Positions 61,743-64,000 of a DNA stretch of 64,000 nucleotides are shown here, piece after piece (within the stretch, counting starts at the first letter, position 1; every line of letters starts with the position of its first letter). The stretch is from contig NZ_JAQGPN010000001.1 in NCBI RefSeq assembly GCF_028826155.1, positions 744,001 to 808,000 of the forward strand, read 5' to 3'. The notes beneath the pieces were generated by a model that saw only the letters and a program-made list of their open reading frames with translations, had not been told where the DNA came from and did no database searches. Origin of the DNA: Mesorhizobium shangrilense (GTDB lineage: Bacteria > Pseudomonadota > Alphaproteobacteria > Rhizobiales > Rhizobiaceae). The position numbers were made by a program, and so were the translations under genes.

Positions 61743-63830
61743 ATGTCGCAGAACGAACCCATCGACCTCGGCGCCCATGCGCTCACCTCGTGGACCGGGT
61801 CCTTCGGGTTGCCGGACTTCAGCCGGATCGGCGAAGGCGATTTCGGTCCTGTCTTCGATGCGGCATTGGCAGCTCATCGGGCGCAGATCGATGAGATCGC
61901 AGGCAACCCGGACAAACCCAGCATCGAGAACACGCTGAGGGCGCTCGAACTAGCCGGTGATCCGCTCGACCGGGTATCGTCCATCTTCTGGTGCCGCGCC
62001 GGCGCGCACACCAACGATGCGATCCAGGCGATGGAGCGCGAGATCTCCCCGAAAATGGCGCGGCATTTTTCCGCCATTTCGATCAACGCGCAGCTGTTTT
62101 CCCGGATCGACGATCTCTACCAGCGCCGCGCTGATCTGGACCTCGATGCCGAGACGCTGCGGGTGTTGGAAAAGTGCTGGAAGGGTTTCGTGAAATCCGG
62201 CGCCAGGCTCGATCCGGAGGGCAAGAAGCGGCTCGCCGCCATCAACGAGGAACTGGCTTCGCTTGGCGCGAAGTTCGGCCAGAACGTGCTCGCCGACGAG
62301 CGCGACTGGGCACTGTTCCTGGATGAGGGCGACCTGGCCGGTCTGCCGGATTTCCTCAAGAGCGCCATGGCCGAGGCCGCCGAGACGCGCGGACAGAAAG
62401 GGCGCTATGCCGTTACCCTGTCGCGCTCGATCTACGAGCCATTCATGACCTTTTCCACGCGCCGCGACCTGCGGGAAAAGGCGTTCAGGGCTTTTACCAT
62501 GCGCGGTCAGAATGGCGGGGACACCGACAACAGCGACATTGTTCGCGACACGCTGCGGCTGCGCACCGAGAAGGCGAAGCTCGTCGGATACGAGACCTAT
62601 GCCGCGCTGAAGCTCGACGACACCATGGCGAAGACGCCGGCGGCGGTGATGAACCTGCTTGAGCCGGTCTGGGCGAAGGCGAGGGAGAAAGCGGCGGCGG
62701 ACGAGATTCTGCTCGGACGTATCGCGGTCCGTGAAGGTGCGAACGAGAAGATCGCGGCCTGGGATTGGCGCTATTTTCAGGAGAAGCTGCGCGCCGAGAA
62801 GTACGATTTCGACGAGGCGGAGCTAAAGCCCTACCTGCAGCTGGAAAGGGTCATCGATGCCTGCTTCGATGTCGCGCAGCGTCTGTTCGGTCTTACCTTT
62901 GTCGAGAAGAAGGGGATTCCCGCCTGGCACGAAGACGTCCGCGCCTTCGTCGTCCGCAACGCCGACGGCAGCGAACGCGGCCTGTTCCTCGCCGACTACT
63001 TCAACCGGCCCTCGAAGCGTTCCGGCGCCTGGATGAGCAGCCTGCAATCGGGCTACCGTCTCGGTGAAGGCTCGACGCCGATCATCTACAACATCATGAA
63101 CTTCGCCAAGCCGCCGGCGGGCGAAGCGGCGCTGCTCTCCGTCGACGAGGCGAAGACGCTGTTCCACGAGTTCGGACATGCGCTGCACGGCATGCTAACC
63201 GACGTCACCTGGCCCTCCGTCGCCGGCACCTCGGTCAGCCGCGACTGGGTCGAACTGCCCTCGCAGCTCTACGAGCACTGGCTGACGGTCCCGGCCGTGC
63301 TGGAGAAGCATGCAAGGCACTTCAAGACCGGCGAACCCATGCCCAAGGCGCTGATCGACAAGATGCTCGCAGCGCGCAACTTCGCGGCGGGCTTCAACAC
63401 GGTTGAGTTCACATCCTCGGCCCTGGTGGACATGGCATACCATTCCCGCGCCGACGCCCCCGCCGATCCACTCGCCTTCGAGGCGGAAACCCTGCAGAAA
63501 CTGGAGATGCCGGACACCATCGCGATGCGCCATCGGACGCCGCACTTCCTGCACGTGTTCTCGGGCGACGGCTATTCGGCCGGCTACTATTCCTACATGT
63601 GGTCCGAGGTGCTGGATGCGGACGCCTTCCAGGCGTTCGAGGACACCGGCGACCCGTTCGATCCCGTGATGGCCGAGAAGCTCCTCAAGCATATCTATGC
63701 TGCCGGCGGCTCGCGCGACCCGGAAGCGCTCTATCTGGCCTTCAGAGGCAAGATGCCGTCGCCCGAGGCGATGCTGAGGAAGCGCGGGCTCGCGGCGGTG
63801 ACCCCGCTAGGCGGACCTGGCGAGCGCTAG
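61743..63830 (+). CDS. M3-family zinc oligopeptidase (Dcp/oligopeptidase A type)
   Basis: This cytoplasmic metallopeptidase degrades short peptides. The 695-residue product has the zinc motif TLFHEFGHALHGML, with the catalytic glutamate and two histidines, and the third ligand about 25 residues later in the DWVELPSQLYEHWL region. The C-terminal YSAGYYSYMWSEVLDADAF is typical of the M3A oligopeptidase/Dcp group. The start is the second of two adjacent ATGs (61740, 61743), with a GAAGG ribosome site. Its last 24 bases overlap the 3' end of the cyclase gene coming from the right. Confidence 0.93.
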   Translation: MSQNEPIDLGAHALTSWTGSFGLPDFSRIGEGDFGPVFDAALAAHRAQIDEIAGNPDKPSIENTLRALELAGDPLDRVSSIFWCRAGAHTNDAIQAMEREISPKMARHFSAISINAQLFSRIDDLYQRRADLDLDAETLRVLEKCWKGFVKSGARLDPEGKKRLAAINEELASLGAKFGQNVLADERDWALFLDEGDLAGLPDFLKSAMAEAAETRGQKGRYAVTLSRSIYEPFMTFSTRRDLREKAFRAFTMRGQNGGDTDNSDIVRDTLRLRTEKAKLVGYETYAALKLDDTMAKTPAAVMNLLEPVWAKAREKAAADEILLGRIAVREGANEKIAAWDWRYFQEKLRAEKYDFDEAELKPYLQLERVIDACFDVAQRLFGLTFVEKKGIPAWHEDVRAFVVRNADGSERGLFLADYFNRPSKRSGAWMSSLQSGYRLGEGSTPIIYNIMNFAKPPAGEAALLSVDEAKTLFHEFGHALHGMLTDVTWPSVAGTSVSRDWVELPSQLYEHWLTVPAVLEKHARHFKTGEPMPKALIDKMLAARNFAAGFNTVEFTSSALVDMAYHSRADAPADPLAFEAETLQKLEMPDTIAMRHRTPHFLHVFSGDGYSAGYYSYMWSEVLDADAFQAFEDTGDPFDPVMAEKLLKHIYAAGGSRDPEALYLAFRGKMPSPEAMLRKRGLAAVTPLGGPGER

Positions 63831-64000
63831 GCGTCGCGTATCCAGCCGCATTCCCTGCGGCACGACCAGGACTTCGAGCGGCTGCGATCGGCCCCGTATG
63901 TCGACTGTGCGGACCTCGGAGCCGGCAAGGTCGATGCCGGACAGTTCCGCCGCAGTGGCGGAGACGACGACGGCGGCGTCCAGTTCCTTGGCCACCGCTT
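63807..64000 (-). CDS. C-terminal end of a class III adenylate/guanylate cyclase, cut by window edge
   Basis: Only about 64 codons are present and the frame is open to the right edge. AKELDAAVVVSATAAELSG and VDIRGRSQPLEVLVVPQG are typical C-terminal parts of class III nucleotidyl cyclases (the strand after the catalytic arginine and the closing beta strand). The gene converges on the M3 peptidase with a 24-base overlap of the 3' ends. The N-terminal sensing domains lie outside the window. Whether it makes cAMP or cGMP cannot be said. Confidence 0.75.
   Translation of the reverse strand, partial: AVAKELDAAVVVSATAAELSGIDLAGSEVRTVDIRGRSQPLEVLVVPQGMRLDTRRLALARSA

Noticed and set aside
1..64000. 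CRISPR arrays, insertion sequences or integrative elements
   Set aside because: I saw no regularly spaced repeats, no transposase or integrase reading frames and no terminal inverted repeats.

Overview
The window looks like chromosomal DNA of a high-GC alphaproteobacterium of the order Hyphomicrobiales (Rhizobiales), most like the Mesorhizobium/Phyllobacteriaceae group. The evidence is the gene order PPDK regulator - hemE - hemJ - rho - mnmE - mnmG - rsmG - parA - parB - holA, the rhizobial style of many protein sequences, CcrM-type GANTC sites, and long catabolic and transport operons. There are no insertion sequences, tRNA or rRNA genes, CRISPR arrays or prophage blocks. Genes are densely packed.

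Region 1 (1-11121) is the replication origin and centromere neighbourhood. A gap between the DUF299 regulator and hemE carries DnaA-box-like sites and a tight GANTC cluster and is the likely oriC. parS-like palindromes lie in hemE, before mnmE, between mnmE and mnmG, and inside rsmG, close to the parAB genes whose products act on them.

Region 2 (11122-25497) is mixed. It holds a phage-tail-like DUF2793 gene, an ArsR/SRPBCC/glyoxalase cluster with a perfect operator palindrome, TerC, a YmdB-like phosphoesterase, 5-formyl-THF cyclo-ligase, gamma-glutamyltransferase, rpmF, mtgA, a prenyl diphosphate synthase, a hybrid histidine kinase, a lytic transglycosylase and ispG.

Region 3 (25498-41950) is metabolic and transport. 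It has a TetR-controlled two-subunit molybdenum hydroxylase (isoquinoline 1-oxidoreductase type), an RND efflux pair, a 52-residue DUF3309 protein, an MFS transporter, an SH3 protein, pyruvate carboxylase, a sorbosone-type dehydrogenase and a YCII protein.

Region 4 (41997-59751) is amino-acid uptake and catabolism. It has a liv ABC operon whose LivG carries an unusual C-terminal helix-hairpin-helix tail, and a hydroxyproline-type operon (epimerase, D-amino acid oxidase, DapA-like lyase) with a divergent GntR regulator. It also has mmsA with a divergent LysR gene, a frameshifted DUF4242-cyclase gene, and a dadA-alanine racemase pair.

Region 5 (59894-64000) has a MarR-Bcr/CflA drug-efflux operon with operator-like palindromes, an M3 oligopeptidase, and the C-terminus of a second class III cyclase cut by the window edge.

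The items most worth follow-up are the origin/centromere layout, the LivG-HhH fusion, the broken DUF4242-cyclase, and the hydroxyproline operon that lacks an obvious terminal dehydrogenase. I did not find a clearly new multi-gene system.
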